A DNA stretch of 64,000 nt from Candidatus Methylopumilus universalis (GTDB taxonomy: Bacteria; Pseudomonadota; Gammaproteobacteria; Burkholderiales; Methylophilaceae): assembly GCA_945883335.1 (NCBI GenBank), contig CAMCXI010000007.1, forward strand, positions 20,041 through 84,040, read 5' to 3'. Position numbers and translations under genes: made by a program. Of this stretch, positions 1-8,520 are shown piece by piece. Below the pieces are notes generated by a model. The model was not told the DNA's origin, searched no databases, and saw only the letters and a list, made by a program, of their open reading frames with translations. The stretch's first letter is position 1; every line of letters starts with the position of its first letter.

Positions 1-470
1 TTTCCAAGGTCATAATGCGCAGAGATATTTCGACGGCTGCCTGTTTGCGTGTTCTTATTGATGCGATGCAACCAAGCTTGTATGGGGGCAGTGATTTTCG
101 CGAAGCTAGATTCAATATCATCTAACAAAGATTGGTTTCTGACCATTAAGCGAATCAGGTTGGTGAGATTGTCACACTCAAAGTAGTCTTGCATATAGGC
201 CTCGCCAGCCCCAATAGACCCGCCAAAAACGACTTCACCATAAAATTGTGAGTTTTTGACTATCAGCGTGACATCGATGTTGGGAAGCGCTGAATTCCCC
301 GTATTTCCACCAAAAATAATCGTTTGATGGTCCTCAACTAATTTAATAGAGCCGTGTTTTAACTTCTCTAGCCTTTTAATGAGCATGTGTTTCGCCAAGC
401 GATCTAATCTTTTTGGCTTGGGCGTAAACTTGCTTAATAAAGCAATATCTCTGGGGGCATTTGTTGACAT
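1..470 (-). CDS. cfa: Cyclopropane-fatty-acyl-phospholipid synthase, partial (left edge)
   Basis: The reading frame starts at the ATG at 468-470 and runs off the left edge, so only about 156 N-terminal residues are visible. The visible end carries the motif NISAHYDLG, which is typical of the start of the SAM-dependent catalytic domain in cyclopropane-fatty-acid synthases. The preceding residues match the family's N-terminal lipid-binding domain. The enzyme would transfer a methyl/methylene group from SAM to an unsaturated acyl chain of a membrane phospholipid. It begins 19 bases after the DUF1365 stop and is the last visible gene of the minus-strand lipid operon. The C-terminal half and the true end are not in the window. 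Confidence 0.85.
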   Translation of the reverse strand, partial: MSTNAPRDIALLSKFTPKPKRLDRLAKHMLIKRLEKLKHGSIKLVEDHQTIIFGGNTGNSALPNIDVTLIVKNSQFYGEVVFGGSIGAGEAYMQDYFECDNLTNLIRLMVRNQSLLDDIESSFAKITAPIQAWLHRINKNTQTGSRRNISAHYDLG

Positions 471-489
471 GTTTTAAGTCTGCTCTAAA

Positions 490-1224
490 TTAAGGATGCG
501 GTATAAAGGGTACACGTTTAAGCTTTAATTTTAAAGCTTGCCAGTAAATAGCTAACGTGACTTTCAAGGTCATTAATGGGTACATCATCAATACTTTTGC
601 CATGGATGCATGACTAATTTCAATGCGATTTAACATCAGCGTAGCATCAAATTTTTTGATGTTTTTCTGCTGATTTTCCATATGAATAAATAGCTGGTCT
701 GAAGGCGCTTTGAATCGCCAGTCATATTGCATATCCATTGGCATAAATGGGGATACATGAAATGATTTTGCAAATTCAAAGCGATAGGGCGGTGCTTGTT
801 TTTTGCAATTGAGGACATAAGAGTGCCGCTCACCCCAAGGAGTGTTAGTAATTTCTGCCACAATAAACTCTAAAGTTTCATCTGCCGCATCAAAGCAATA
901 ATAGAAGCTGACAGGATTGAATATGAATCCAAAATAACGAAGATGTGTCAGCAGCCTGATTGGACCATCAGTTTGTTCGCCGGTTTCTTTTTGAATAAGT
1001 GTTCGAATTGATTGATCGAGATTTTGTTCTTTTCCATTGAAATAATCGCCAGGCCAAAAACTGGCAAGATTGCGACCTTGGTAAGACCAAAACCAAAAGG
1101 GCTTGAACAGATTTGGGAGCTCGGCTAAATCTAAATACATCATGAATAATTTATATTTAAAACCATGGTTCACCGGAAAGTAGCGCTGATGATTGACTAC
1201 CCCAGCGTAGATGCAGCTAGCCAT
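490..1224 (-). CDS. DUF1365 family protein
   Basis: This 244-residue protein belongs to the DUF1365 family, recognisable from the opening SCIYAGVVNHQRYFPVNHGF and the block LRYFGFIFNPVSFYY. Its biochemical function is not established, but DUF1365 genes almost always sit beside a COG2907 flavoprotein and a cyclopropane-fatty-acid synthase, as here, which points to acyl-chain modification. The frame is open further upstream into the preceding gene. I chose the ATG at 1222-1224 because it lies one base after the upstream stop and directly precedes the conserved SCIYAG block. Translational coupling is likely. Confidence 0.85.
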   Translation of the reverse strand: MASCIYAGVVNHQRYFPVNHGFKYKLFMMYLDLAELPNLFKPFWFWSYQGRNLASFWPGDYFNGKEQNLDQSIRTLIQKETGEQTDGPIRLLTHLRYFGFIFNPVSFYYCFDAADETLEFIVAEITNTPWGERHSYVLNCKKQAPPYRFEFAKSFHVSPFMPMDMQYDWRFKAPSDQLFIHMENQQKNIKKFDATLMLNRIEISHASMAKVLMMYPLMTLKVTLAIYWQALKLKLKRVPFIPHP

Positions 1225-1225
1225 A

Positions 1226-2494
1226 TTAGACACAAGCAAAGCTTGCTTGTAATTGCGCATGCTTGAAGTGTTCAAGGGCTGCAAGCGCGCTAAATAAACC
1301 ATCTTCATGAAAGCCATTGCGCCAATATGCACCGGCATATCCAGTGCGATTCACGCCGCTAATGTCTGCATGTCTAAGCTGAGCTGCGATACCTTGCGGT
1401 GTAAATACAGGGTGCGTGTAATTGAGTGATTTTATGATTTTGCTTGGATCAATCTTGCTTGTATGGTTAAGAGTGACGAGAAAGGGCTCTGGCGACTCGA
1501 GAGACTGCAAAATATTCATGTTGTAGGTCACTGCCGCAAGATTAAGTGGTTGCTCCGTGAGGTGGTAGTTCCAAGCAGCCCAAGCGAGCCTCTTTTTAGG
1601 CATTAAGTTAACATCAGTATGAAGAACGATTTGATTGTTTTGGTACGGAATTGCACCCAATATCTCAATTTCATCCTGGGATGCATCTTCCAGCATGGCT
1701 AAAGCTTGATCGCTATGACAAGCAAAAAATACCCAGTCAAACAATTCGGCAGGTTTATTTTTTGGTTTAATGACTACGCTGTAATGATTTCGGCTCACCG
1801 ATTCAATCGGAGTATTGAGTCGGATATTGTCTTTAAAGCCTTGCGTGAGTTTTTCGACATAAGCCTTAGAGCCGCCCTTAATAACCCGCCACTCAGGCCT
1901 GTCAGAAACACTTAACATGCCATGGTTGTGAAAAAAGCGAATAAAAAACTTGGCCGGGAATTCAAACATTTGCTCAGTTGAGGCTGACCAAATCGCTGAA
2001 CCCATGGGAATGACATAATGCTCAATAAAGTTTTTACCATAATGGTGTAGCTTTAAATACTCACCAAAAGGCATGTCTGCTTGGCTGTCATCCAGCAATT
2101 TAGGGGCTTCTTTATTGAAACGTAAAATATCTTGAATCATCCCCAGAAAGCGGGGGCGAAATAGATTTCGTCTTTGCGCGAAAAGGCTGTTCAAACTTGT
2201 GCCGTTATATTCAAGGCCTGAAGACTCATCATGCACACTGAAACTCATTTTACTGCTTTGGGTTTCTACACCGAGTTCGTTTAGCATTTGAATGAAGTTA
2301 GGGTAGGTCCAGTCGTTATAAACAATAAACCCTGTGTCGATGTTGTATTGCTTCTCAAAAGCTTCTATCTCGTGGGTGTGGGTATGGCCACCCACATGGC
2401 TGCCCGATTCAAACACCGTGACTTCATGTTCTTTCGCTAACTTCCATCCAAGCGTATTTCCAGAAACTCCAGCCCCAATAATTGCGATTTTCAT
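1226..2494 (-). CDS. FAD-dependent amine-oxidase-like oxidoreductase (COG2907)
   Basis: The 422-residue protein starts with a Rossmann dinucleotide-binding motif (GAGVSG, residues 7-12), followed by the flavin amine-oxidase 'GGHTHT' region near residue 35. The family is COG2907, flavoproteins encoded with DUF1365 and cyclopropane-fatty-acid synthase genes. In Rhodobacter such a trio belongs to the singlet-oxygen sigma-E/ChrR regulon, and nearby genes there make methylated and furan fatty acids. Here the gene overlaps the upstream desaturase by four bases (ATGA). It probably oxidises a lipid acyl chain, but the substrate is inferred only from context. Confidence 0.85.
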   Translation of the reverse strand: MKIAIIGAGVSGNTLGWKLAKEHEVTVFESGSHVGGHTHTHEIEAFEKQYNIDTGFIVYNDWTYPNFIQMLNELGVETQSSKMSFSVHDESSGLEYNGTSLNSLFAQRRNLFRPRFLGMIQDILRFNKEAPKLLDDSQADMPFGEYLKLHHYGKNFIEHYVIPMGSAIWSASTEQMFEFPAKFFIRFFHNHGMLSVSDRPEWRVIKGGSKAYVEKLTQGFKDNIRLNTPIESVSRNHYSVVIKPKNKPAELFDWVFFACHSDQALAMLEDASQDEIEILGAIPYQNNQIVLHTDVNLMPKKRLAWAAWNYHLTEQPLNLAAVTYNMNILQSLESPEPFLVTLNHTSKIDPSKIIKSLNYTHPVFTPQGIAAQLRHADISGVNRTGYAGAYWRNGFHEDGLFSALAALEHFKHAQLQASFACV

Positions 2495-3408
2495 TTAACT
2501 GCTCGCTTCTGCGATAAGACCTCAGTAGGTACTTTTCGTAAGTCCCAAATTAAGCCAAGCGCAGAAAGAATTTTAAGTCCGTAATAAGTCAAATCGATTT
2601 CCCACCAATAAAAGCCCTGTCTTGCTGAACTAGGAAAATGGTGATGATTGTTATGCCACCCTTCACCTAAAGTTAAAATAGCAATTAGGCTGTTGTTGCG
2701 GCTGTCGTCATTGGTCATGAATCTTCGTTTTCCCCAAACATGCGCAAGCGAGTTAACAGTAAATGTCATGTGATAGAGAAATACGGTTGAGATGACAAAG
2801 CCCCAAACCAGCAGTTGCATGCCGTTGGTATGTAAATGAGGAGCGCTGCTTTCCAGCCATGCCCCCAGCACAAACAAACTAATTGCCAGACCAATTGGGG
2901 CAACAGCGTCATAACGATCTAAGAATTTTAGCTCGGGATACTGCATTAAATCTTTTACACGTTCATTTTTAGAAGCAAAATTTTTATTTGCTAGAAACCA
3001 ACTGATGTGACTCCAAAAAAACCCATGCTGCTTTGGAGAGTGTGGATCATTTGGGTGATCAGAGTGCGCATGGTGATGTCTGTGATGCGAGGCCCACCAT
3101 AATGGGCCTCGTTGCGCTGCGCTCGCCCCTAAAAATGCAAAAATAAATTGAATCGCCCTCGAAGTTTTAAAAGCTTTGTGGGCAAAGTAGCGATGATAAA
3201 AACCTGTGATCGCAAACATTCTTAATACGTAAAGCACAATGGCAATGATAAGAGCGGTAGTGCTAAACTCAATCCAGAAAACCGCAAAGCAAGCCAAATG
3301 GAGAATGACAAAAGGTAATATACGTAACACTTCTATTTTGTCTGGATTTTTTTCATAGGCACCAACCGCATTGCTGTCAAACCAAGCCAATATCGTTTTG
3401 AAGATCAT
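2491..3408 (-). CDS. Acyl-CoA/acyl-lipid desaturase
   Basis: This 305-residue integral membrane desaturase has the three histidine boxes of the delta-9 desaturase family: HRYFAH at residues 72-77, HHRHHH at about 108-113, and HNNHH at 252-256. These bind the di-iron centre that inserts a double bond using O2. Hydrophobic stretches near residues 31-65, 172-183 and 196-212 fit membrane segments. Its start codon directly abuts the lipocalin stop and its end overlaps the flavoprotein start, so it is translationally coupled on both sides. In this operon it probably makes or modifies the unsaturated chains used by the methyltransferases. Confidence 0.9.
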   Translation of the reverse strand: MIFKTILAWFDSNAVGAYEKNPDKIEVLRILPFVILHLACFAVFWIEFSTTALIIAIVLYVLRMFAITGFYHRYFAHKAFKTSRAIQFIFAFLGASAAQRGPLWWASHHRHHHAHSDHPNDPHSPKQHGFFWSHISWFLANKNFASKNERVKDLMQYPELKFLDRYDAVAPIGLAISLFVLGAWLESSAPHLHTNGMQLLVWGFVISTVFLYHMTFTVNSLAHVWGKRRFMTNDDSRNNSLIAILTLGEGWHNNHHHFPSSARQGFYWWEIDLTYYGLKILSALGLIWDLRKVPTEVLSQKRAVK

Positions 3409-3951
3409 TTACGGCGCATCCTTCTTCATCGTTGATTCCCACTCTTGTGGGATTTTAACTAGTTTATTAATGTCGTAGCCCATGGCTTGAATTTGCGCGA
3501 CGAAACCACTGTACTGATCATTCGTCATACTAGGGTTACGCGACATCAGCCAGACGTAGTCTCGGGCATTTCTTGCAATGATAGTGGTTTGATAAGCCTC
3601 GTCTAAATAAACAATTCTGTACTCAGCTTTGATGGGCCATATAAATTGCATTCCCCAAATGGCATTGCCTGTATTTGGAACCACAAAGCCTGTTGGATGG
3701 TAGCTTTTCAATTCGCCCTTTGGGCTACCTTTTCTAAATGTAAACGTGGTTTTAATTGAGCCATCAGTATCTAATGCATAAGATTCGATGCCGTTATGGA
3801 CATCTTTTTCGATGAGCGTTGGAATACATGCGATGACATACCAATCTCCCATGAACTTGTTTAGATTGACTTGTTCCACGGTTTTGATAGGCGGCAAACT
3901 AGAACAGGCAGTAAGGACAGCACACATTGAAGCCAAAATAGATCTTTTCAT
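3409..3951 (-). CDS. Lipocalin-family outer-membrane lipoprotein
   Basis: The 180-residue product has a short signal peptide ending in a lipobox (LTAC, Cys16), then the lipocalin GxW motif (GDW, residues 35-37). The later segment RDYVWLMSRNP matches the bacterial lipocalin (Blc-like) C-terminal motif. Bacterial lipocalins bind fatty acids or lysophospholipids at the outer membrane. Its place inside the lipid operon suggests it carries or stores a product of the pathway. It is only distantly similar to the second lipocalin at 32911-33420. Confidence 0.85.
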   Translation of the reverse strand: MKRSILASMCAVLTACSSLPPIKTVEQVNLNKFMGDWYVIACIPTLIEKDVHNGIESYALDTDGSIKTTFTFRKGSPKGELKSYHPTGFVVPNTGNAIWGMQFIWPIKAEYRIVYLDEAYQTTIIARNARDYVWLMSRNPSMTNDQYSGFVAQIQAMGYDINKLVKIPQEWESTMKKDAP

Positions 3952-3965
3952 TGTTTAATCGCCTT

Positions 3966-4586
3966 TTATTTAAGGACGTAATCAATACGCCCATCTTCCG
4001 TTAGTGATTGCATTGCCAGCCATTCGTCATCTTGCCCATACCAAATGTCTATCTTGAATTTTGCCGTATCAATCTTGTAGTGATTCGCTTTAACATTTTG
4101 ACCTTTAACTAAAATTGACTCTTGCCCCAGTGAAGAAATATTCGCGCTTAAATAGTCACCAGTTTGTGGATTGAGTAATTTTTTTTGTTGGAGTATTTTA
4201 GGGTTCCAATAAGCAAAGGTCATCACACATTCTGCATTGATTTCAGCCGAAGCAGGGGCTGATATTTTAAAAGCAGCTTTTTCTTGGTGACCTTTAACAA
4301 CCGTTGTTTTGCTATTTTCTTGTGTTTTGGCTTCTAATTTCTTTAGGCAGTTATTTTCCCAAGTTTCATTCGCTTGGTGGTGATATTTAAAAAAACTAAT
4401 TGAAAGTATTTTAATATTAAATTTGGCATCACTTTTAAGTATTTGTTGATTGTTTTCTTTTTCAGAAAGCACAAATTGATGGGTGCCAATTGGCTTGCCA
4501 TCCATGGACACATCAAAGTTCCAGCTTTGCGCTTCCGCAATTATTGGCATCGAAACGATTAAACAGCTGATGAGAAATTTATTCAT
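3966..4586 (-). CDS. Secreted DUF6134-like protein
   Basis: A 206-residue protein with a cleavable-looking signal peptide (cleavage near AEA at residues 17-19), followed by a beta-rich periplasmic domain beginning WNFDVSMDGKPIG. The pattern of an N-terminal 'GKPIGTH' strand and a C-terminal lysine-rich strand resembles DUF6134/DUF3108-type periplasmic proteins. Its function is unknown. Its position, 14 bases before the lipocalin start and 19 bases after the DUF1295 stop, places it in the lipid operon. The family name is a tentative recognition. Confidence 0.65.
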   Translation of the reverse strand: MNKFLISCLIVSMPIIAEAQSWNFDVSMDGKPIGTHQFVLSEKENNQQILKSDAKFNIKILSISFFKYHHQANETWENNCLKKLEAKTQENSKTTVVKGHQEKAAFKISAPASAEINAECVMTFAYWNPKILQQKKLLNPQTGDYLSANISSLGQESILVKGQNVKANHYKIDTAKFKIDIWYGQDDEWLAMQSLTEDGRIDYVLK

Positions 4587-4605
4587 ATTTTAAATTACCT
4601 CAACA

Positions 4606-5370
4606 TTAGCTTTTTGGGAACCAAGGAAAAAAAGCATTAGTCTTCAGAATATAAGTTTTATAGGCAGGACGTCTTTCAGCAATGTCTGCTTCAAGAAGCT
4701 TTACGCCAGTCACTTTTACCAATAAATAAATCATCAATACAGATGAGATCGTCGTCCACCAAAATCCAGCTGCCACTGCAATCATCCCGTAACCAAGCCA
4801 AATGCAGGACTCGCCAAAATAATTGGGGTGTCTGGTGTAGCGCCAAACCCCTTGATCTAATACCTTACCTTTATTTTCGGGCTTAGCTTTGAAATGTTTC
4901 AATTGGGTATCACCCGTGACCTGGAAACACATCCCAATTACCCAGACGCTCAAGCCCAGCCAGTCTAGGGCGTTTAGAGAAGTCGTCGATTGCAACGCGA
5001 AGTTCAAAGGTAATGAAATAAACCAGGATAAAAACGCTTGAAGCACAAACACTAGGTAAATGCTTTTATATCTAAAGTTCGGTTCATTTCTTGCTCTAAT
5101 GGCTTGGTAGCGTAAGTCCTCAGTTTTGTTGTGGTTGCGTACGTGCAGATAGGTTGACAGTCTGAATGACCAAACAGTCACTAAAAACAGCACTAAGTAA
5201 GCACGTTCACTAGGTTCAGACACTAAACAAAATGTGATGGCTGTTGAGATAAAGAAAAACATTGCCCACAGGCTGTCTACCACAGTCACATTGTTGCTTT
5301 TTAAACTCAACAACCAGCCAAATAACGCTAGAGCTAGCATTGGTAATAAGGTAATAAAGTAAATTTGCAT
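4606..5370 (-). CDS. DUF1295 membrane protein (steroid 5-alpha-reductase-like)
   Basis: This 254-residue multi-pass protein belongs to the DUF1295/COG3752 family. The C-terminal signature GVWRYTRHPNYFGE is shared with steroid 5-alpha-reductases and isoprenylcysteine methyltransferases. About six hydrophobic segments span the protein. Relatives reduce or methylate lipid substrates using NADPH or SAM, but no specific reaction is established for this family. Members recur in COG2907/DUF1365/cfa clusters, so a role in lipid modification is a reasonable inference. Confidence 0.85.
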   Translation of the reverse strand: MQIYFITLLPMLALALFGWLLSLKSNNVTVVDSLWAMFFFISTAITFCLVSEPSERAYLVLFLVTVWSFRLSTYLHVRNHNKTEDLRYQAIRARNEPNFRYKSIYLVFVLQAFLSWFISLPLNFALQSTTSLNALDWLGLSVWVIGMCFQVTGDTQLKHFKAKPENKGKVLDQGVWRYTRHPNYFGESCIWLGYGMIAVAAGFWWTTISSVLMIYLLVKVTGVKLLEADIAERRPAYKTYILKTNAFFPWFPKS

Positions 5371-5403
5371 GGCTGATCTTTCGTCAAATGACTTTAGTTA
5401 ATA

Positions 5404-5907
5404 TTATTTCTGTTTTGATGCAGCAATTTTAAGTAATACAGGTACGATTAATCCCCAGCCTATTGCTAGATAAATAAGCGCAGCGGTTGTATGAGTCAGG
5501 CTCAATGCACCCAAACGCGCTCCACTCCAGTAGGACAGTGGGCCAGAAATCGCGCCAATTAAAATTGCCAGAAACTTTTTGTTTTGTAGCCAAGCCAGAC
5601 TAATGTTGAGGGTGCTTGCAAATAGTGCCCACAAAACGACCATCCAAGGTGGCGGAAGAATATCAGGCCAGAAATTGACATGGCCGAATGTTATCCATCC
5701 AAGACTCTGTGGAATACCATCAAAAATAAGACCAATAATAAGAGCAGTGAAGAGCAGTTTACATTCAAAAACTGGATCATCGGATCTTGCCACATGCGCT
5801 AAAAGAACCACAGATGCGATCAATACACCTATCCAAGGCAGCTGATTGGCTCCGCCAAGAACACAAGAAAACCATCCAATTTGAAAACCTACTAGATTAA
5901 ATAACAT
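5404..5907 (-). CDS. DUF2878 membrane protein
   Basis: A small integral membrane protein of 167 residues with about five hydrophobic segments, matching DUF2878, a family of unknown function that recurs in the same lipid gene clusters. The frame is open to a TTG at 5928, but I prefer the ATG at 5905-5907. It lies 7 bases after the upstream stop and is preceded by an AAGG ribosome-binding site. The conserved segment FNLVGFQIGWFSCVLG follows this start directly. Confidence 0.8.
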   Translation of the reverse strand: MLFNLVGFQIGWFSCVLGGANQLPWIGVLIASVVLLAHVARSDDPVFECKLLFTALIIGLIFDGIPQSLGWITFGHVNFWPDILPPPWMVVLWALFASTLNISLAWLQNKKFLAILIGAISGPLSYWSGARLGALSLTHTTAALIYLAIGWGLIVPVLLKIAASKQK

Positions 5908-5914
5908 GCCGGCC

Positions 5915-6955
5915 TTATCTTTTCTCAAAAAGGTAATGGCCTACCCACCACTCTTGGCCATTATCAAAACCAAATAGTTCTGCGCATGCCATAAAGAAAA
6001 TACGCCAGCGTTGTCGCCATATCTGAACATTTTCTGCACCATAACAACTTGCCAAAATAGGCGTTATTTCGTTGCGATGCGCATCCATGTTTTCCAACCA
6101 AGCATTCGCTGTCTTTTCATAGTGTGTGCCGTCCCAGCGCCATTGTTGAGAGATTTTGAGATGGTCTTGAAAGTGAAGCGGGGTGTCATCACTTGGCATG
6201 AAGCCACCGGAGAAAAAGAACTGACTCATCCAGTCATCATCGCCTTGCACTTCAAAGGCATAAGGAACGTCACGATGGCAGAAAATATGCATGAAAAACT
6301 TACCTTGGGGTTTAAGCCATTGGTTAAGCTTGCCAAATAATATTTGGTAGTTACGCATATGCTCAAACATCTCTACCGAGACGATGCGATCAAATGTTTG
6401 GCCTATTTTAAAGTTATTCATGTCACAAGTGATGACATTTAAATTAGTCAAATTTCTCCTCTCTGCTTCTGCCAGAATAAAAGCGCGTTGAGAGTTGGAA
6501 TTTGAAACAGATGTAATCTGACTATTGGGATAGTTTTTTGCCATCCATAATGACAAAGAGCCCCAGCCACAGCCAAGTTCTAAAATAGTTTGTCCGTCAT
6601 GAAGGTCGGCATGCTTGCAAGTTTCTTTTAATGAAGCTGACTCTGATTCATTCAGATTTTTAACGTCGCTGGACCAATAACAGCTACTATATTTTCGATG
6701 CAAACCAAGCGCTAGGTTAAAAAAGCCGGCGGGTACTTCATAATGCTGGGCATTCGCCATTTCAGGTAATGGCGCAATTTGAGCAAGCTTCATACTTTCA
6801 AAGAATTGCATTCTCAAATCAGCCGCTGTTTCACAGTTGCTTGCTGAAATTTCTTTGAGCCTCTGTTTACAAAGCTGTCTGATGCCAGCTCTAATAACGA
6901 AGTCTGGCATATAGCCGCGCTCTGATAAATAAATGGCTAATTTAGAAAAAATCAT
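5915..6955 (-). CDS. CFA/coclaurine N-methyltransferase-like SAM methyltransferase
   Basis: The 346-residue protein has the class I SAM-binding motif ELGCGWGSLS and the preceding HYEVPAGFFNLALG...KYSSCYW block of the cyclopropane-fatty-acid synthase superfamily. From memory of the family, the whole catalytic region (EMFEHMRNYQ, CHRDVPYAFE, the C-terminal NGQEWWVGHYLFEKR) is closer to plant coclaurine N-methyltransferases and their bacterial relatives than to canonical Cfa. The ATG at 6953-6955 is chosen because AGGA lies about 8 bases upstream; the longer frame to 7012 lacks a site. It is the first gene of the operon, divergent from msrA. Its substrate is unknown. Confidence 0.85.
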   Translation of the reverse strand: MIFSKLAIYLSERGYMPDFVIRAGIRQLCKQRLKEISASNCETAADLRMQFFESMKLAQIAPLPEMANAQHYEVPAGFFNLALGLHRKYSSCYWSSDVKNLNESESASLKETCKHADLHDGQTILELGCGWGSLSLWMAKNYPNSQITSVSNSNSQRAFILAEAERRNLTNLNVITCDMNNFKIGQTFDRIVSVEMFEHMRNYQILFGKLNQWLKPQGKFFMHIFCHRDVPYAFEVQGDDDWMSQFFFSGGFMPSDDTPLHFQDHLKISQQWRWDGTHYEKTANAWLENMDAHRNEITPILASCYGAENVQIWRQRWRIFFMACAELFGFDNGQEWWVGHYLFEKR

Positions 6956-7060
6956 AATGTATCCTGAGTTATCTTTAATGTAATCTATGCAATTATGAGG
7001 CAAAAGTACCAAGAAGGTTTTATCGTTTGAACAATTTATTAATTATTGACTCTTAAGAAG

Positions 7061-7573
7061 ATGCAAAACATACAAACAATATATTTAGCAGGTGGTTGCT
7101 ACTGGGGAATGGAAGAGCTTTTTAGAGTAATTCCTGGCGTGATACAAACGCAGGTTGGATTTTCTGGCGGTCATGTTCCTAATGTCGCTTACAGAGAGGT
7201 TACGACCGGTACAACTGGCCATGCGGAAACTTTAATGGTGCAATTTGATGGCGATCGAATATCTTTAAGAAAATTACTATTTGAATTTTTCAGATTGCAC
7301 AATCCAACCAAGCCCAATCAACAGGGGAACGATATTGGTACCCAGTATCGGTCTGCCATTTTTTACCAAAATGCAGCACAAGAGCTTATCGCTAAAGAAG
7401 TGATCGATGTAGTAAATAGATCTGGTCAATGGGGTTCGCCAGTCGTTACTGAGGTGATGTTATTTAAAGGATTTTATCCTGCAGAGGAAAAACATCAGAA
7501 GTACATTATGAAATATCCTGATGGTTATACCTGTCATTTCAGACGAGATCTTAATTTTGGAGTTATAGAATAA
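7061..7573 (+). CDS. msrA: Peptide methionine sulfoxide reductase MsrA
   Basis: A 170-residue MsrA with the catalytic motif GGCYWG; Cys13 is the nucleophile. It reduces the S-epimer of methionine sulfoxide in proteins, using thioredoxin. No signal peptide is visible, so it is cytosolic. I start at the ATG at 7061 because the longer frame to the TTG at 7046 has no ribosome-binding site, though neither start has a strong one. Its stop overlaps the start of the peroxiredoxin gene by one base (TAATG), and it is divergent from the lipid operon, sharing roughly 105 bases of control region. Confidence 0.93.
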   Translation: MQNIQTIYLAGGCYWGMEELFRVIPGVIQTQVGFSGGHVPNVAYREVTTGTTGHAETLMVQFDGDRISLRKLLFEFFRLHNPTKPNQQGNDIGTQYRSAIFYQNAAQELIAKEVIDVVNRSGQWGSPVVTEVMLFKGFYPAEEKHQKYIMKYPDGYTCHFRRDLNFGVIE

Positions 7574-8103
7574 TGAAAATATTCATGCTGGCTATTGTGG
7601 TGATTGCGATTTTTTTCCTGTGGTCTCAGCGGTCCGAAGCGGCTGCAGTTCCTAAAATAGGCGACACAGCGCCAGATTTTAACTTGTCAGATCAAAATGG
7701 AAAAATGAGAAAGTTGTCTGATTATTCAGGGCAATGGGTTGTGCTTTATTTCTATCCTAAAGACGACACCCCGGGATGTACTAAAGAGGCTTGTAGTTTC
7801 AGAGATGACTTGGCTAGTTTGGAAAAATTAGGCGCTAAAGTGATCGGGGTGAGTATCGATGATAACGATTCTCATGCAAAGTTTGCTTCTAAATACCATT
7901 TGCCATTCCCCCTGCTCGCTGACAAAGATGGCAGTGTTGCTGAGGCATACGGCGCTCTTAACAATTTATTCGTGATTAAGCTTGCTAAGCGCTATACATT
8001 TTTAATTAATCCTTCAGGAAAAATTGCTAAAACATATTCAAGTGTTGATACATCAAGGCATTCACAAGAAATTATTGATGACCTTAAAAAAATGGCAAAT
8101 TAA
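7573..8103 (+). CDS. Membrane-anchored or secreted PrxQ/BCP-type peroxiredoxin
   Basis: This 176-residue thiol peroxidase starts with a hydrophobic helix (residues 3-17) that acts as a signal or anchor and places the enzyme in the periplasm. The peroxidatic site is PGCT with Cys69, and a second cysteine five residues on (Cys74) is the resolving residue typical of the BCP/PrxQ class. Most BCP proteins are cytosolic, so the exported form is notable. It is translationally coupled to msrA, and the next gene starts immediately after its stop. Confidence 0.9.
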   Translation: MKIFMLAIVVIAIFFLWSQRSEAAAVPKIGDTAPDFNLSDQNGKMRKLSDYSGQWVVLYFYPKDDTPGCTKEACSFRDDLASLEKLGAKVIGVSIDDNDSHAKFASKYHLPFPLLADKDGSVAEAYGALNNLFVIKLAKRYTFLINPSGKIAKTYSSVDTSRHSQEIIDDLKKMAN

Positions 8104-8520
8104 ATGATTAACAAAAGAGTACTCATACCGGTTATTTTTGTTTCGGCGCTAATTGCCATATATCTTTTTTCGTTGTTTAAATTTAATCACGCCAATCCTA
8201 CTCAGCAGACCCAACTTCGTAAAGTAGGGGATGAGTGTGCCGGCATCTCAGAAAATGCAGTTGCCAAGATGACTGCAGTTGTGGAGTTTCAGAAATTAGA
8301 AATTCAAGGTAGAAAGATCAACGTCATGCGTCTTTGTATGAAAGACCATGGATTCGTTGAAAATCCTAATTGGTTCGTTTACGCGCAGCCAATTTCTCTT
8401 GCCTCATCTGTCAAACAAAACATCTCCCAAGATGAGGCAATCGAAAATTTAAGGCGTTTAGATATGATGCAATTTGATGAAACCTCGAAGCATCCTATTT
8501 ACTGGTCGCCTCGTTCTTAA
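8104..8520 (+). CDS. Hypothetical membrane-anchored protein
   Basis: I do not recognise this 138-residue protein. It has one N-terminal hydrophobic segment (about residues 6-26) followed by a mostly polar domain with cysteines at about 45 and 79 that could pair in the periplasm. The ATG follows the peroxiredoxin stop with no gap, so the two are almost certainly co-translated, and a role in the same oxidative-repair unit is an inference from context. The last 26 bases overlap the convergent protease gene. Confidence 0.7.
   Translation: MINKRVLIPVIFVSALIAIYLFSLFKFNHANPTQQTQLRKVGDECAGISENAVAKMTAVVEFQKLEIQGRKINVMRLCMKDHGFVENPNWFVYAQPISLASSVKQNISQDEAIENLRRLDMMQFDETSKHPIYWSPRS

Noticed and set aside
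6956..7060. Possible promoter TTGGTA/CATAGA for the lipid operon
   Set aside because: The -10 is poor and no ECF sigma or LitR-type motif could be recognised, so no site is claimed.
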